DNA of 64,000 bases from Podospora comata (lineage: Eukaryota > Ascomycota > Sordariomycetes > Sordariales > Podosporaceae): contig CP071497.1 in assembly GCA_017354895.1 (NCBI GenBank), forward strand, positions 2,170,001 to 2,234,000, read 5' to 3'. The notes under the pieces are model-generated. The model did not search any database. It was given only the letters and a program-made list of their open reading frames with translations, and had not been told where the DNA came from. The translations under genes were made by a program, and so were the position numbers. Shown piece by piece: positions 31,369 through 42,883 of this stretch; the stretch's first letter is position 1, and each line of letters starts with the position of its first letter.

Positions 31369-32855
31369 ATGGCCTCCATGCCGACCGCCGTGCGGACGGC
31401 GGCGCCCAAGATCGCCAGGAGCGCATTTCACCATCAGCGCCGAGCCCTTTCCGACGTCCACATCACGCGCACCGGCAAGCCTCTTATCCGCACCCAGGGT
31501 GGCCGGTCCGTTGCTTCTCCTTTTTGACTGAGACAAAAGGGGCCTTTCTGATAGAGTATCGACAGTTCTTCCCTCGGCGAGCACACTGCCACCGTCTTCG
31601 GCGCCACTGGCCAGCTCGGTCGTTATATTGTCAACAGATTAGGTTCGAACTACCGAGGGGCAGAGGCAATCATGAAGGGGGACTGACGGAATATTGCGTG
31701 TAGCGAGACAAGGATGCACCGTCGTTGTGCCCTACCGTGAGGAGATGGCCAAGCGCCATCTCAAGGTGACAGGTGATTTGGGTCGGGTTGTCTTCGTGGT
31801 ATGGAGAGAGTCTTCAGGAAAGGAAACGAGAGCCATGATGCTAAAGAGGGGCTAGGAATACGACCTGCGCAACACCCAGTCGATCGAGGAGAGCGTCAGA
31901 CACTCTGACGTTGTCTACAACTTGGTTGGCCGGAACTACCCTACCAAGTGAGTGCGGCAACGTTGGTCTTGGTCAAAGGGGGAAAGGGGGCTAACTAGGT
32001 CAGGAACTTCTCCTATGAGGATGTCCACATTGAGGGTGCTGAGAGGATCGCGGAGGCGGTTGCCAAGTACGATGTTGATCGGTTCATCCACGTCTCTTCG
32101 TACAACGCCGACCCTAACCACGTTTCCGAGTTCTACTCCACCAAGGTATGTAGCCCCTGAACAGCCAAGTGGAAAGGTGCGGAGGTCTAACAGACTACAC
32201 AGGGCCGTGCTGAGCACGTTGTCCGCAGCATCTTCCCCGAGACCACCATCGTGAGACCTGCTCCCATGTTCGGTTTCGAGGATAACCTGCTCCTCAAGCT
32301 TGCCAGCGTTGTCAACCTCTTCACCTCCAACAACATGCAGGAGAAGTTCTGGCCAGTACACGTCATCGATGTCGGTGAGGCTTTGGAGAAGATGCTCTGG
32401 GACGACAACACTGCCGCCCAGACTTTCGAGCTTTACGGTCCCAAGCAATACGCCATGGCTGAAATCGCCAAGCTGGTTGACCGTGAGATCTTCAAGAAGC
32501 GCAGACACATCAACGTGCCCAAAGCCATCCTCAAGCCTGCGGCTGCCATCATCAATAAGGCTTTGTGGTGGGACATCATGTCGGCCGACGAGATTGAGCG
32601 CGAGTTCCACGACCAAGTAATTGACGAGACGGCCAAGACTTTCAAGGATTTGGACATTGAGCCCACCGACATCAGCAAGTGGACTTACCATTATCTGGTA
32701 CGTTTTATTTTTTTTATTTTCCCTTTTTGCTTTGTTTGCATCGACTAACCCCCTTCCAGCAAGGTTTCCGTTCCTCAACATTCTACGACCTGCCGCCTGC
32801 CACTGAAAAGGAGAAGAAGGAGGAGAGAAAGTATCTCCACGTTTTGGATGAGTAG
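31369..32855 (+). CDS. NADH:ubiquinone oxidoreductase 40 kDa subunit (NDUFA9 type)
   Basis: Accessory subunit of mitochondrial complex I, an extended short-chain dehydrogenase fold that binds NADPH and stabilises the matrix arm near the quinone site; the Neurospora relative is NUO-40. Exons 31369-31505, 31566-31642, 31704-31798, 31856-31947, 32004-32145, 32203-32697 and 32760-32855 give 377 aa. The N-terminus is a mitochondrial presequence rich in Arg, Ala and Ser. The Rossmann glycine motif is FGATGQLGRYIV (G58, G61, G64), followed by NLVGRNYPTKNFSYEDVHIE, FIHVSSYNA, VRPAPMFGFEDNLL and FWPVHVIDV. The usual SDR Tyr-Lys catalytic pair is not in canonical form, as in this family. Six introns of 56-62 bp. 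Intron 2 uses the donor GTTCGA. Confidence 0.96.
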
Positions 32856-33188
32856 ACTGTTATCAGGGGCCTGGGGTGGAGAGCACGGGACACCACGTAG
32901 AGTGTACATACCTATGTAACTAGAAATTTCCTTGGGTTGTGTGGGTTCAAAAGACAAGACGAAGAAGAGAACCGTCGTTGTTGTTGTTGTTCAATTTTGA
33001 TGCCAAGTAGTTGCAGTTGAAAGAGGCTGTTGCAACCCTCAAAACTGGGCTCTGGACTTGCCAAAAAATGCAAGATTTCCACAGATGGGTCCAAATTTTT
33101 GCTGCAGACTTTCACTTTCAACCGAACAGCCCCATCCAGTCACACCTTTTTGCTTCACTAACACTTCACAACCAAAACTCACCCGAAG
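32856..33188. promoter_or_regulatory. Intergenic upstream of the EFM5-like gene
   Basis: 333 bp between tandem plus-strand genes, including a short TTG repeat near 32975-32992. No specific element seen. Confidence 0.5.
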
Positions 33189-34145
33189 ATGGCCGGCCAA
33201 GATAGTGATGATGAGATGTGAGTCTGTTTGTGAGAAACAGTTGGATGTGAAACTAATACTATCACAGTGTTCTCTCCTCCTCCGCCCTCGATGCACTGAA
33301 GGAGTTCTACGCCGAGCGCGATGCCCGACAGGAGCAGTTCGCCAAGCTTCAGGCCAAAGCCGAAGAGCAGCATGATTTGCAGCAGCAGAAGCTGTCGATG
33401 GAGGCGTTTGGGGAGGACTGGAACGAGTCTCAGTTTTGGGTCAGCATAGCTTCCCCTCAATGATGGTCAGAAAAAAATGCTAACATTGTGAGAAAACAGT
33501 ACTCGGACGAAACAGCAAACTTCCTCGCCAAACAGCTCCTGCTCAACGCAACACCAGACATGACGATTGGTGTCGTTTCTGCTCCTAGTGTTTTTGTGGC
33601 TTTGAAGAATATCTTGGTATGCTCTCTCTATTCCGTCTCTCCTTTCTTGCAAGATCACTAACAAAAGGAAAATTAGAATGCTGCCAGCCCAGAAGAGCGC
33701 AAACCAAAGCTCATCCTCCTCGAACACGACAACCGCTTCGCCGTCTTTCCCGAGTTTTCCTTTTACGATTTCGCCCAGCCGACTAAACTCCCTGGTACGT
33801 TCCCCTTCCCCCTCCCCCTCCCCCTTTTTCCCTAACTAACACCCCTTAGCGCACCTAAAATCCTCCTGCGACCGCATCATATGCGACCCCCCCTTCCTCT
33901 CCGAAGACTGCCAAACCAAAGCCGCCATCACCGTCAACTGGCTCTTCAAGCCCACCGCCGCTGACGACAAAAAGCTCATCGTCTGCACCGGCGAGAGGAT
34001 GGAACCCCTCGTCACCTGGCTCTACAAGTCCGTCGGTCTTAGAACCACAGACTACGACCCTGTGCATGCCAGGGGGCTAAGTAACGAGTTTTACTGCTAT
34101 GCTAATTTTGAGAGTTTGGGGTGGAAGTGGAGGGAGGAAAAGTAA
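33189..34145 (+). CDS. eEF1A lysine methyltransferase, EFM5/EEF1AKMT1-like
   Basis: Seven-beta-strand SAM-dependent methyltransferase of the former N6AMT2 family; yeast Efm5 and human EEF1AKMT1 methylate Lys79 of elongation factor 1A. Exons 33189-33217, 33268-33439, 33500-33616, 33677-33794 and 33850-34145 give 243 aa. The 29-nt first exon encodes MAGQDSDDEI. Family signatures are LSSSALDALKEFYAERD, the cofactor-side QFWYSDETANFLAKQLL, LLEHDNRFAVFPEFSFYDF and the DPPF tetrapeptide (D158-F161) that in relatives lines the target-amine pocket. The DPPF motif was once read as an N6-adenine DNA methyltransferase sign, but the family acts on protein. Intron phases and lengths (50-60 bp) are all regular. 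Confidence 0.93.
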
Positions 34146-34572
34146 ATTCCCTACTTACTTTGTAGATATAGGTAGCATGGCTTCATGACAGACAACCTTT
34201 CCGCATGTCTGGTAATGGTGCTTCAAAAGTGCGCTCAATGAACCACACCAAATCTATTACCCCTTTCCCAACAGGTATTTCATATCAATGAATGCTTTTT
34301 ATACAGTGCAAGAAGTGGTATTTACAAATGCCGCTCCTTCCTTCATTGGAAGAGATCCCCGTACATCCATCCATAAAACCAAATAAAACCACAACAATCC
34401 ATTTTCGCTGGTCTCTTTCGCTTTCGCGGAAGAACAACAAGATCAAGAATAGCCAGCTAACAAAAAAAACCAACCATCACTTCAACTCGGCGGCTCAAAA
34501 GGTCCGGCCCCGTTCCGTTGGACGATATGGAGACAGCCCAACCAGCTCTGCCTAAGAAACCCAGCAAGGTTC
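34146..34572. other. Convergent intergenic region
   Basis: 427 bp between the ends of the EFM5-like gene (plus) and UBP8 (minus). Nothing beyond expected 3' UTRs. Confidence 0.6.
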
Positions 34573-36363
34573 CTACGTCAACGACCTGACAATATAAAAC
34601 AAGAGGTAGGCTTTTGCGTTGAGCACGTCCGACTTCTGGGCAACTTCCACCTTGTGGTCGTTGAAAGCGAACCACTTTCAGTCTTGTTAGCATTGCCATC
34701 TTCCAAAGTGAAAAGAAGGGACATACCTGATCACCAACCCGACAGTACGACACATAATGCCCCGTATCAATCTCCCCCACGTGCACCACCACACTCAACA
34801 AATCATACGTGCACTGCCTCGCCAGCTCGTAGCTATCTTTTGTGTCCCCAGACCGGCCAACAGTCGTATAAGGCAGCATATTCAACTGCAGCGGGAACTG
34901 AACCGGGGTGTCGATCTTGGCTGCTCGCTCATGACGGCCTTGCTTGTACTCGAATCTCTATTCAAGTGTCAGTGGCCACTTTCACTTGCTCCCTAAAAAA
35001 GGAAGGAGGGAAACGTACCTTCAGCTGAATCGACAGCACATTCGGCAACCGCTTGATACTCGTCTGTCTCCTCGCCTGCTGCGTCGAATTACATCCATTA
35101 CACCTATACTCGCACTTATCAAGCTTGACATACTCCTCATCCAAGCACTCTTGCAGCGTCATCGTCCCCTTGCCCCCCAGCAGCTTCTTCCCTCCCTTTT
35201 TCTGCGTCAGATTCTCCAGCGGCAGACTCAAGTCCAAAAAGCTTTGTACTTGGTTCGTCACTCCCTGACAATTCTGGCACGTTGTCTGCGTTTGCAGTTT
35301 ACCATAAAAAGTCTGGTGGATGATGCAGTTACAGCTGTGCTCACTCCCAATCTCTGGTTTTTTCCCGTCACCGTTCCTCTCGTGCAGCTCCTCGGCCAAG
35401 AACTGGAAAAACTCGTGCGCGTCTTGCTCCTTGGTTGTGACGAGATTTTCAAAGGCTTTCCGCTCCGAGATCCAGAATCCACTGAGGATATTGGCCGCCG
35501 TATAGCCATTGGTGTTTTCCACGGCGTAAAAGTCTTGAAACATGTCATCCATGGCGCAGGAAAGACAGTGGGGGGTGTCGCAGCTCGAGTGGCCGTCGCT
35601 CAGGTAGTAGTTTCGGAGGATGGGGTTGTGAAGGAACGACTGGAGAACGACGTTTTGGTAGCAGGTGGCACCTGCGTTGTAGATGCCTCGGAGACCGTTG
35701 GCCTTGCAGGTTGCTGTCGTGGTGTTTTGGGAGATGTAGGCGGGGCTATCTTTGACAGGATCGGGCGAGAAGAGCTCGTCTTGCTTGCGTTTCCGTGCTG
35801 CAATAAAGATAAAGATTAGTTATAGCTAGACTGACAGACAGACAGAAAGAGAGGGCATACTGTTGGAGAATGTGCTTGTGCCGAGTTTCTTCAACCGAAG
35901 CTCTTCAAAGGTTGGGTCATAGACCATGTCGTCGCACATTTGGCAGTAAAGAGCGGCGCTTCTCGAGTCGACATAAAAACGGTGCGACTTCTTGTTTCCA
36001 TGTTTTATTCGGTCTTCCTCAGTAACCGTTGATGGGCACTGAAGACAAAGATAGGTCGGTGTGAGAGTGGTGACAACTTGCTGAGTGTCCACCACCTTCA
36101 CCGTCTGGGAGACGACCGGGGTCTGGTCGAATATTGTACGAAGAATCATCTTGTAATGATGGATCGATGTGTTGGTCGTCACTTGATCTTGGTTGAAGAG
36201 CTTCTGTAGGTGTTCTATCGAGACACAGATGTTAGCAAACATCATGCAATAACACAGGGGACCGGAAGGACCTACCGCAACCGTACATGGGCTGGCCTTG
36301 CTGGGCTGCTTTGACTTTGTAGTTCTTGGGCGACGCCGGTGTGGCGGGCCTCGCGGATGACAT
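34573..36363 (-). CDS. UBP8: SAGA ubiquitin-specific protease UBP8 (USP22 type)
   Basis: Deubiquitinase of the SAGA coactivator that removes ubiquitin from histone H2B. Exons 36363-36276, 36214-35861, 35797-35019, 34957-34727 and 34674-34573 give 517 aa. The N-terminal third has the Zn-finger UBP arrangement, with Cys/His pairs in PMYGCEHL, YLCLQCPS, KSHRFYVD and ALYCQMCDDMVYD. The USP catalytic core has the Cys box GATCYQNVVLQSF (C193), the QEQDAHEFFQF-type element, Cys-x2-Cys zinc ribbons (CQNCQG, CEYRCNGC), the His box DTGHYVSYCRVGDQ (H474) and the terminal FAFNDHKV (N489/D490). The order of ZnF-UBP then USP and the length point to UBP8 rather than other USPs. Introns are 52-63 bp. It is divergent from the metallo-beta-lactamase gene across about 1.1 kb. 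Confidence 0.95.
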
Positions 36364-37447
36364 CTTGAATAGTCTTGGAGTCTATACGAAGTGATATACT
36401 CCCAAGCTGGTGTGGCTGGCTCGGTCGAGGGAACCCCGCGATTGAATAGGGGGGGAGGGGACACTGGCGAGATCAAGATGCGCCAGTCACGGTTATCGTG
36501 CGGCTGTTGGAGTTACAGACTTTTTCAGTTTCCGCGTTGGATCTTTTGATGACTTTTCCTGCCCCAAAGTCCCCAAGAAAACTTGTCGGCAAGGGGTGGT
36601 TCAGAGGGGTCACGTCGCGAAGTTGGGATAGCTTTCGGGGTGCTTGGACCGTGTAAGTCGAACTTGTCGACCAGGGCTGGAAATGGTCTTATTGACCGTG
36701 GCGCGCGGCGATCAAAGCTCAATGGCTTTCACAGGGATTCAGAGTCAAAATATCGGCTTTCACTCTTTGTTCCGGTGCAATTCGACCGGGTCAAGGGTTC
36801 CAAGAAAGCTTTAAGCCACGAAAGTAAACAAAAGATGTTGGCTGCTGGGATTGTGCCGATTCAGCGATCTCAGTTGCTTCCACGGTAAGGCGGGCGTCCA
36901 ACGGCCACACGGCTGGCTGGAAATTGCTTATCGCTATCCGCCCGCAAGGCTTATCGATACGCTGTGGACCCCTTCAGCTTTCCGGCGCTAAAGGTGGGAT
37001 GTCACTGGATGGCGACATGCCGCCAAGACAGCATCAACATCAGCCTCGGCACAGCTGAGCTCTTCTCTTGCTTCTGGAACTCCTCTTCCCATTCATTTGT
37101 TTTCGAGTGTATATAGGTGAATATAACAGTGGTAGTATGTTATCAACAAGGCTGAATGAGCTGACGAAACACATAACAACATAAAGTCAACTATAACGTT
37201 CAGTGTTGTTCGTCATCTCATCTGGTATCAAAATCAAATTCCTCCATCCCAAATTTATTCAAGGTATCACCATGCCCGGGTAACTGTTACTTACTTTGCG
37301 TCTACCCAAAACCCGGACATTGATCACCGAGACCACTTTACCCCGCAGCCGCCTTGCTTGATCCCCTAACCCCGCGTCGTTATCCCACTTATAAATCCCA
37401 CCATCAAGCTCATACTACCTCAAGACCCAAAAGCTGGTTTTGGTGTT
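36364..37447. promoter_or_regulatory. Divergent promoter region, UBP8 / metallo-beta-lactamase
   Basis: About 1.1 kb between divergent starts. A TATA-like TTATAAAT at 37388-37395 sits about 55 bp before the upstream candidate ATG of the plus-strand gene. No ORF here is credible. Confidence 0.55.
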
Positions 37448-38542
37448 TTGGTAATGCGCCTCCTCCCCCTATTCCTCCGCCGCCAATCTCACAACCTTCA
37501 CCACCTTCACCACCTTCACCACCTTCACCACCACCACGACAAAACCCACATCCCCGAACCAAATCCCCTCTTCAAAATGGCACAACTACCCCCCCTCCCA
37601 GAAGTAACCCCCCTAGCCCCCTCCATAACCCGCATCCTAGCCGGCAACCCCTCCAAATTCACCCTCCAAGGCACCAACACCTACCTCGTCGGCACCGGCC
37701 CAAACAGAATCCTAATCGACACCGGCGAGGGAAAACCAACCTGGATCGCCGCCCTCAAATCCTGTCTCTCCTCCTCCTCAGGCGCCACAATATCAAAATG
37801 CATCATCACCCACTGGCACCACGACCACGTAGGCGGCATCCCCGACCTCCTCTCCGCCTTCCCCAGCATCAAAATCTACAAGCACAGGCCAGACTACCAC
37901 AACCCGACCAACATACCCTTTTTGGACATTTCCGACGGGCAAGAGTTTGAAGTGGAGGAGGGAGGAGGAGGGGCGAGGTTAAAAGCGGTTCACACCCCAG
38001 GCCATACAGAAGATCACATGGTGCTACAATACTTTCCCCCCTCTTCATCTCAGCAAGAACAGCCCGGTCTTTTTACCGGGGATAATGTCCTCGGCCACGG
38101 GACCGCTGTGTTTGAAGACCTTTCTGCTTATCTCACCTCTTTGGCAAAAATGAAGAGTTTGGTTGATGGGAAGGCTTACCCGGGTCATGGGCCGGTTATT
38201 GACCAGGGCAGGGAAAAGATTGAGGAATATATCCGGCACAGGCAGCAGAGAGAGGATCAGGTGGTCCAGCAACTGAGAGCCTACCCTGATGTCGCTGTTG
38301 CGGGGGGGCAGGAGGGGAGTGAGAAGGGGTGGACGTTGATGGGGTTGGTGAGGGTGATTTATAAGGATGTTCCTGAGGTGCTTCACGTACCGGCTGCTGG
38401 GGGGGTGGTGCAGATTTTGAAGAAGCTTGAGCGGGAGGGGAGGGTGAGGATGTTGGAAGAGAGGGGTGGTGGTGAGGAGGATAGGTGGGTGTTGGTGGGA
38501 CGGCAGGGGGTAACGGGCTCGGGCCGGGGATCTGCGCTGTGA
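37448..38542 (+). CDS. LACTB2-like metallo-beta-lactamase-fold hydrolase
   Basis: A single frame. From the ATG at 37577 (AAAATGGC context) it is 321 aa and begins MAQLPPLPEV, as family members do; from 37448 it is 364 aa. The zinc motif HxHxDH is THWHHDHVGG (H79, H81, D83, H84, numbered from MAQL). Further ligands are His in AVHTPGHTEDH, Asp in LFTGDNVLGHGTAVFEDL and His in YPGHGPVID. The C-terminal winged-helix-like part (VIYKDVPEVLHVPAAGGVVQ) is characteristic of LACTB2-type enzymes, which in animals are mitochondrial endoribonucleases; in fungi, close relatives also act as polyketide-releasing thioesterases. No polyketide synthase lies nearby, so the housekeeping role is more likely. The optional 43-residue leader (MVMRLLPLFLRRQSHN, then a His/Leu repeat) resembles a mitochondrial presequence. 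Confidence 0.92.
   Translation: MVMRLLPLFLRRQSHNLHHLHHLHHLHHHHDKTHIPEPNPLFKMAQLPPLPEVTPLAPSITRILAGNPSKFTLQGTNTYLVGTGPNRILIDTGEGKPTWIAALKSCLSSSSGATISKCIITHWHHDHVGGIPDLLSAFPSIKIYKHRPDYHNPTNIPFLDISDGQEFEVEEGGGGARLKAVHTPGHTEDHMVLQYFPPSSSQQEQPGLFTGDNVLGHGTAVFEDLSAYLTSLAKMKSLVDGKAYPGHGPVIDQGREKIEEYIRHRQQREDQVVQQLRAYPDVAVAGGQEGSEKGWTLMGLVRVIYKDVPEVLHVPAAGGVVQILKKLEREGRVRMLEERGGGEEDRWVLVGRQGVTGSGRGSAL
37494..37535. repeat. 9-bp tandem repeat (CACCTTCAC type), about 4 copies
   Basis: Repeated ACCTTCACC units encode HHLHHLHH in the optional N-terminal leader of the metallo-beta-lactamase gene; if translation starts at 37577 they are in its 5' UTR. Confidence 0.85.
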
Positions 38543-41016
38543 GTGAGGCCGGGTGAGCCGGGTGGGTGGGTTCCATGGTTTTGGGAACCGTTCTGTCGGG
38601 TTTGAAAGGAAAGTGCGAGAGAGGGAGGTTAATGAAGTGATGAGGTCATGATAGTGAAGGTGATGGCTTGGCGCTTGGGAAAGAGTGTGGTGTTGGATTC
38701 AGCCTTGTAGCGTTCTAGCATGTTTCCTTTCTGGGGGGAAAACTGTGGAGGATATCATTATTACAGCAGTGAGTGGGTTACTGTTGTTAGAGATTTGCTG
38801 AAGATCCAAAGTCTCAACGACTATCAGATAGTCTTAGGTAGCGCCTGGCGTTTTGCCTCGCTCGAATTCTCATGTTCATCATGCACATCTTGATGGTATA
38901 CCAAGACATCTATGTAGAGATGTTCAGCAGCAGAGGCTAGAATGATCACACAGTACGAACATCTCCATGGTACAAAAGAGTACCTCGCCAAGTTTGCTTG
39001 GGTTGTGTTTGTATAAAAGCGATCTCGATTCGGCACTCGGGAAGTTCGGAGTCCGCGGTCTTCAGTGTTAGTATCAAGTCATCAGGAGGTCAAAATTTGC
39101 GAGTTTTTTGTCATTTTTTGGGCCAGTTATCGCTCACATTTCTCCACAGTTGCCTGGCAGCCCAACATGTACGGTGGCTGGACAAGTGCTGACATGAGGA
39201 CTACCAACAAACAGTGATGTTCGCATGTAGTTGCTTGACCCTGTTGGTTCTGCGATAGTCCGGCGTATTCAGATCGTATTCAGAGCTGCACAAATCCTTC
39301 TGTCGGTATCTCTGGCTGCCGACGCCGGGAGCGGGGTGAATGATTTTTTTGGTGGACGAATCGGAGTTTATAGCAGTCGAGGTCGACGATGACGGATAGC
39401 GCAAGAAAGAAGTGAAAGATGCTGCCGGGATATTCCCCGTCGAGTCATCCGGAACCCTGCATTCTGCAAAAGATCGAGACAGCACCACCACAGAGTTTTG
39501 ACGGATTTCCAATCATGTCGTTGGGTAGAAATGAGCTGAATTGATAGCTCGATATGATAGTTCTCTTTGCTGATCTGGTCTTGCATTTCCCATCCCATGA
39601 AAAGGGGCAACTTTCTGGGGGATAGCCTCTGTCCTGTTTGCGTATCAAAAGGCCAGCCACCAGGGAGGGACAGTTGGTCGGGCTCTTATTTCGAGTCCGA
39701 GCCCGTGAACTGATATCGTGGTCTCCTTGAGCAGATCGTCGATCTGGATGAGGCCGTCACGGCTTTTATGCGCCGAGACTCGGTAGAGCGGCCCCGAGGG
39801 TGGTATCGGGCGCAAAAAAACGTGAGCGGGAGTTGGCGTTGTCAGTTTCTGTTTCTCATCATGTGGGGCAGATCCTGGGTGGACAAATGTAGAGTAAGCC
39901 AAACTTTTCATTGAATACAGCCTCATATAACTTTCCGCTGGACGAAAAGAAGTTGCGCAACTTATATGATATCTGTCTTGTGAAAGAATTTACACTGTGG
40001 TGTAAGCTGTGGGTTGGGTGAGGTGAACCGCCAAGGGCCAACGGTTAAGACCCCGCTTGAAAACTGATTCATCAGCCTTGTAAGCTGAGTATTAACTCCG
40101 GTCTCACGACCAACGAGCTAGGGAGATATCGGTAACATATTGTACCGTCATCAAACCCTGGACGAATGAAAAGAAACATTCGCGCTCTTTCGTATCTGTA
40201 GCCAAGTGAAAAGCCACCAAGTTAGGTATCAGAACCGACCACATGCCACAGCTGTGACACCCAAGACTAACACCATCTCCCTTCCCCCAAGGCTGACTCA
40301 AAGAATCGCACGTGGGCCTGCCACCTGATTGGATAGCGTTCATGATGCGGTGACATAGTCGGGGGCGTCTGTTGAAGATGACTCCCCACACAGTGCAGCG
40401 TCACTGTGGACCATTCATCGACAACCTTCCACGACGTCCAGCCCCAGAAAGGCACGAGAAGGCTCGGATGTACCGGAGTTGATGAGTACAAGCCGTGGAA
40501 GTGACATATGGAAGCCGCTTCGCTGCAAAGACCGAGCACGAGTAGAATCGAGGAGAACACTTGCCCATCTTGGCCCCAAGAAAGAGGTTGGAATTACAAA
40601 TCACTATGTCCTTGTATACCGGATCAGGGAAAGAGCTATGATGGGTCCTTTTTACCTCTACATGAAGCTTGCAATGTTTGGAGCTTCCTTTATAAGGTCT
40701 CTCAGCCCACAACCTGCCCACACCCTCTAGTTCCGGAACGGTCTGTTCCCCAGATCAAACCACACCAGTCTTTGTCCTTCATCGGATCCGATACCTTGGG
40801 TCTGGATTCATTGGGTCGAACTTGATTCCATTTTTATGACAATAACGGCACTTTATCCCATCTTCAGCCCTTGAATCAGTATTCGCTATTACAACAACAT
40901 CCGCCTACATGATATCATATTCAACGACCACATACTATTGACCAGCATCCATTAGCCAGCATCACCTCCTGGGGACCTCGAAAACAGCGTGTTATGTATA
41001 AGCTAGGAGAGTCCAG
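38543..41016. other. Gene-poor intergenic region, about 2.5 kb
   Basis: Between two plus-strand genes. Frames of 60-105 codons exist but none has conserved-looking sequence or a consistent splice model. The last few hundred bases should be the promoter of the YTP1-like gene. No RNA gene or repeat recognised. Confidence 0.5.
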
Positions 41017-42883
41017 ATGATGGCATATTTGAGATCACCTGGTATCCTCATGCCAGCCCTTACGGGCTGGGTAATCCTCAGCCTCGCCCGAGGAGCCCTC
41101 GCACATGGGGGGCATGGCGGCATGGAGATGACAGAAGCCGACAAGCCTCTCCCAGAGGATCAATACCCACCGACATATTTCGCCCATCCGGACCACAAAG
41201 CGGCTATCTACGGACATATTGTCTCGATGGTTCTGGGTTGGATGTTTGTACTGCCCGCAGCTGTTATGCTATCCCTTGCTCGCTCAAGATACACCCTCTA
41301 TGCGCAGTTCAGCTTCCTCGCTTTAAACACGGGTGGCATGCTGTTGGGAATCGTCTACAACGCCAGCACGCCGGATCTCTACCCAAATAATGCCCACCAC
41401 AAGATCGGATGGATCGTCACCATCGCTGCCGTATCCCAGGTGGCCATTGGACTTTTGACACGCGTGGCCGGCATGATGAAGAGGGGAGAGCTGGGCAACG
41501 TGGGGGAACGCCAGGGTTTCATCCCCGTGTCAACTGAGGCCATCCAAGCCCACGAATCAGGATTTCCTGGTCCCTACCGTCGGTTTTCCCATGACAGCGG
41601 ACAGGGCACAGAGCTCGGCTCGGAAACTCTCCGCAGTCACTCTATCTCGTCACCTCTAACCTCTCCCATTATCCCTTCACATCTCGCTCACAAAGAGTAC
41701 CAACATGACGACGGTTTTGAGGACGAAGATCTCGAGCACAACGTGCCATCGTTGAAAAAGACTGGCAAGGCTCTCTCGATGGTGGCAAAGGTGGCTGGCA
41801 AGATCTCGGATCGCTTCTGGAAAATTCTCATGTTTGCCTATAACTTTGTTGATCGAACGATTCTTCTCCTTAGCTTCATTGCACTCTGCACAGGGGTTAT
41901 CACCTACGCCCGATTCTTTGTGAGTTTGAAAGTCTTCTGGTGATATAGAATAGATGCTAAACATGATGATAGGAGGGCAACGGAATCTTTAGTGGTCTGG
42001 CACATTGGATCAAAGGGGGTGTTTTTGTCTGGTTGGGATGGTGGACGCTCGCTCGTTGGGCTGGCAGTTTTGGCGATCTTGGATGGGTAAGACCTCTTGC
42101 TTTTTTCAAGTCTGTTATCCCTATTCTAACCATGTTTAGGCTTGGAATGTCCGTCCGAAAAAGGCGGGCCAGAAATGGTGTCCTTCTGCCGAATTCGTCG
42201 AAAGTGCCGTCATCTTCTTTTATGGATCGACTAACGTCTTCCTCGAGCATCTCGGCAATTGGGGTGGTGAGTGGTCCTCTCAAGATTTGGAACACGTCTC
42301 TATTACGGTCTTGTTTATTGGCGGCGGCCTCTGCGGTATGCTCATCGAGTCGATACGCATTCGCAATCTGTTGAACTTTCATGTTGTCGAAACCGCCCAG
42401 GAGGATCACATAGACAGGGACCAACTCCGCGAGCCAGAGACATACGCCTTTTCTCTCAACCCCATACCGGCTCTTGTGATCATTCTCACGGGCCTGATGA
42501 TGAGCTCACACACACAACAGAGCATGATCTCGACCATGGTCCACAAGCAATGGGGCGATCTCATCACTGCTGCGTCGCTTTCCCGCGGCTTGAGTTATGT
42601 TGTTATGTGCCTCAAGCCGCCCAAGACGATTTACCCCTCGAGGCCACCAACGGAGTTGTTGACGGCTTTTGGTCTTACCGCTGGCGGTTTCATGTTCATG
42701 GCTAGTTCCAGTGACACGGTCGACGGCATGATCCACTATCAGCTCAACCCGATGTTCATGTACACGGTTACCATGGGCTTCGTTGCGTTGATTATGGCGT
42801 GGGTGATTTTGCTGGTGGCGTTGAAGGGGTGGGCGGAGAAACGGGAGGCGGCGGGTAGGTTGACTGGGAAGGCGTTTGCGTGA
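41017..42883 (+). CDS. YTP1-like integral membrane protein (DUF2427 + Ytp1 domains)
   Basis: Exons 41017-41919, 41973-42086 and 42140-42883 give 586 aa. The start (MMAYLRSPGILMPALTGWV, then cleavage near AHGGHG) is a signal peptide. It is followed by a cytochrome-b561-like four-helix domain with paired His residues (YGHIVSMVLGWMFVLPAAV, NAHHKIGWIVTIAAVSQVAI), the layout of DUF2427. An acidic/Ser-rich loop of about 100 residues leads into a Ytp1 domain with further helices (ITYARFFEGNGIFSGLAHWI, FYGSTNVFLEHLG, LTGLMMSSHTQQS, GGFMFMASSSDTVDGM). The yeast relative Ytp1 is of unknown function, described as resembling electron-transport membrane proteins. Haem binding by the histidines is my inference. 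Both introns are 53 bp with CTAAC-type branches. Confidence 0.9.

Noticed and set aside
33189-34145. DNA N6-adenine methyltransferase
   Set aside because: The DPPF motif gave the family that early name, but the rest of the sequence matches the eEF1A lysine methyltransferase group.
37577-38542. Polyketide-cluster thioesterase role for the metallo-beta-lactamase
   Set aside because: No polyketide synthase, transporter or regulator lies nearby; neighbours are housekeeping genes.
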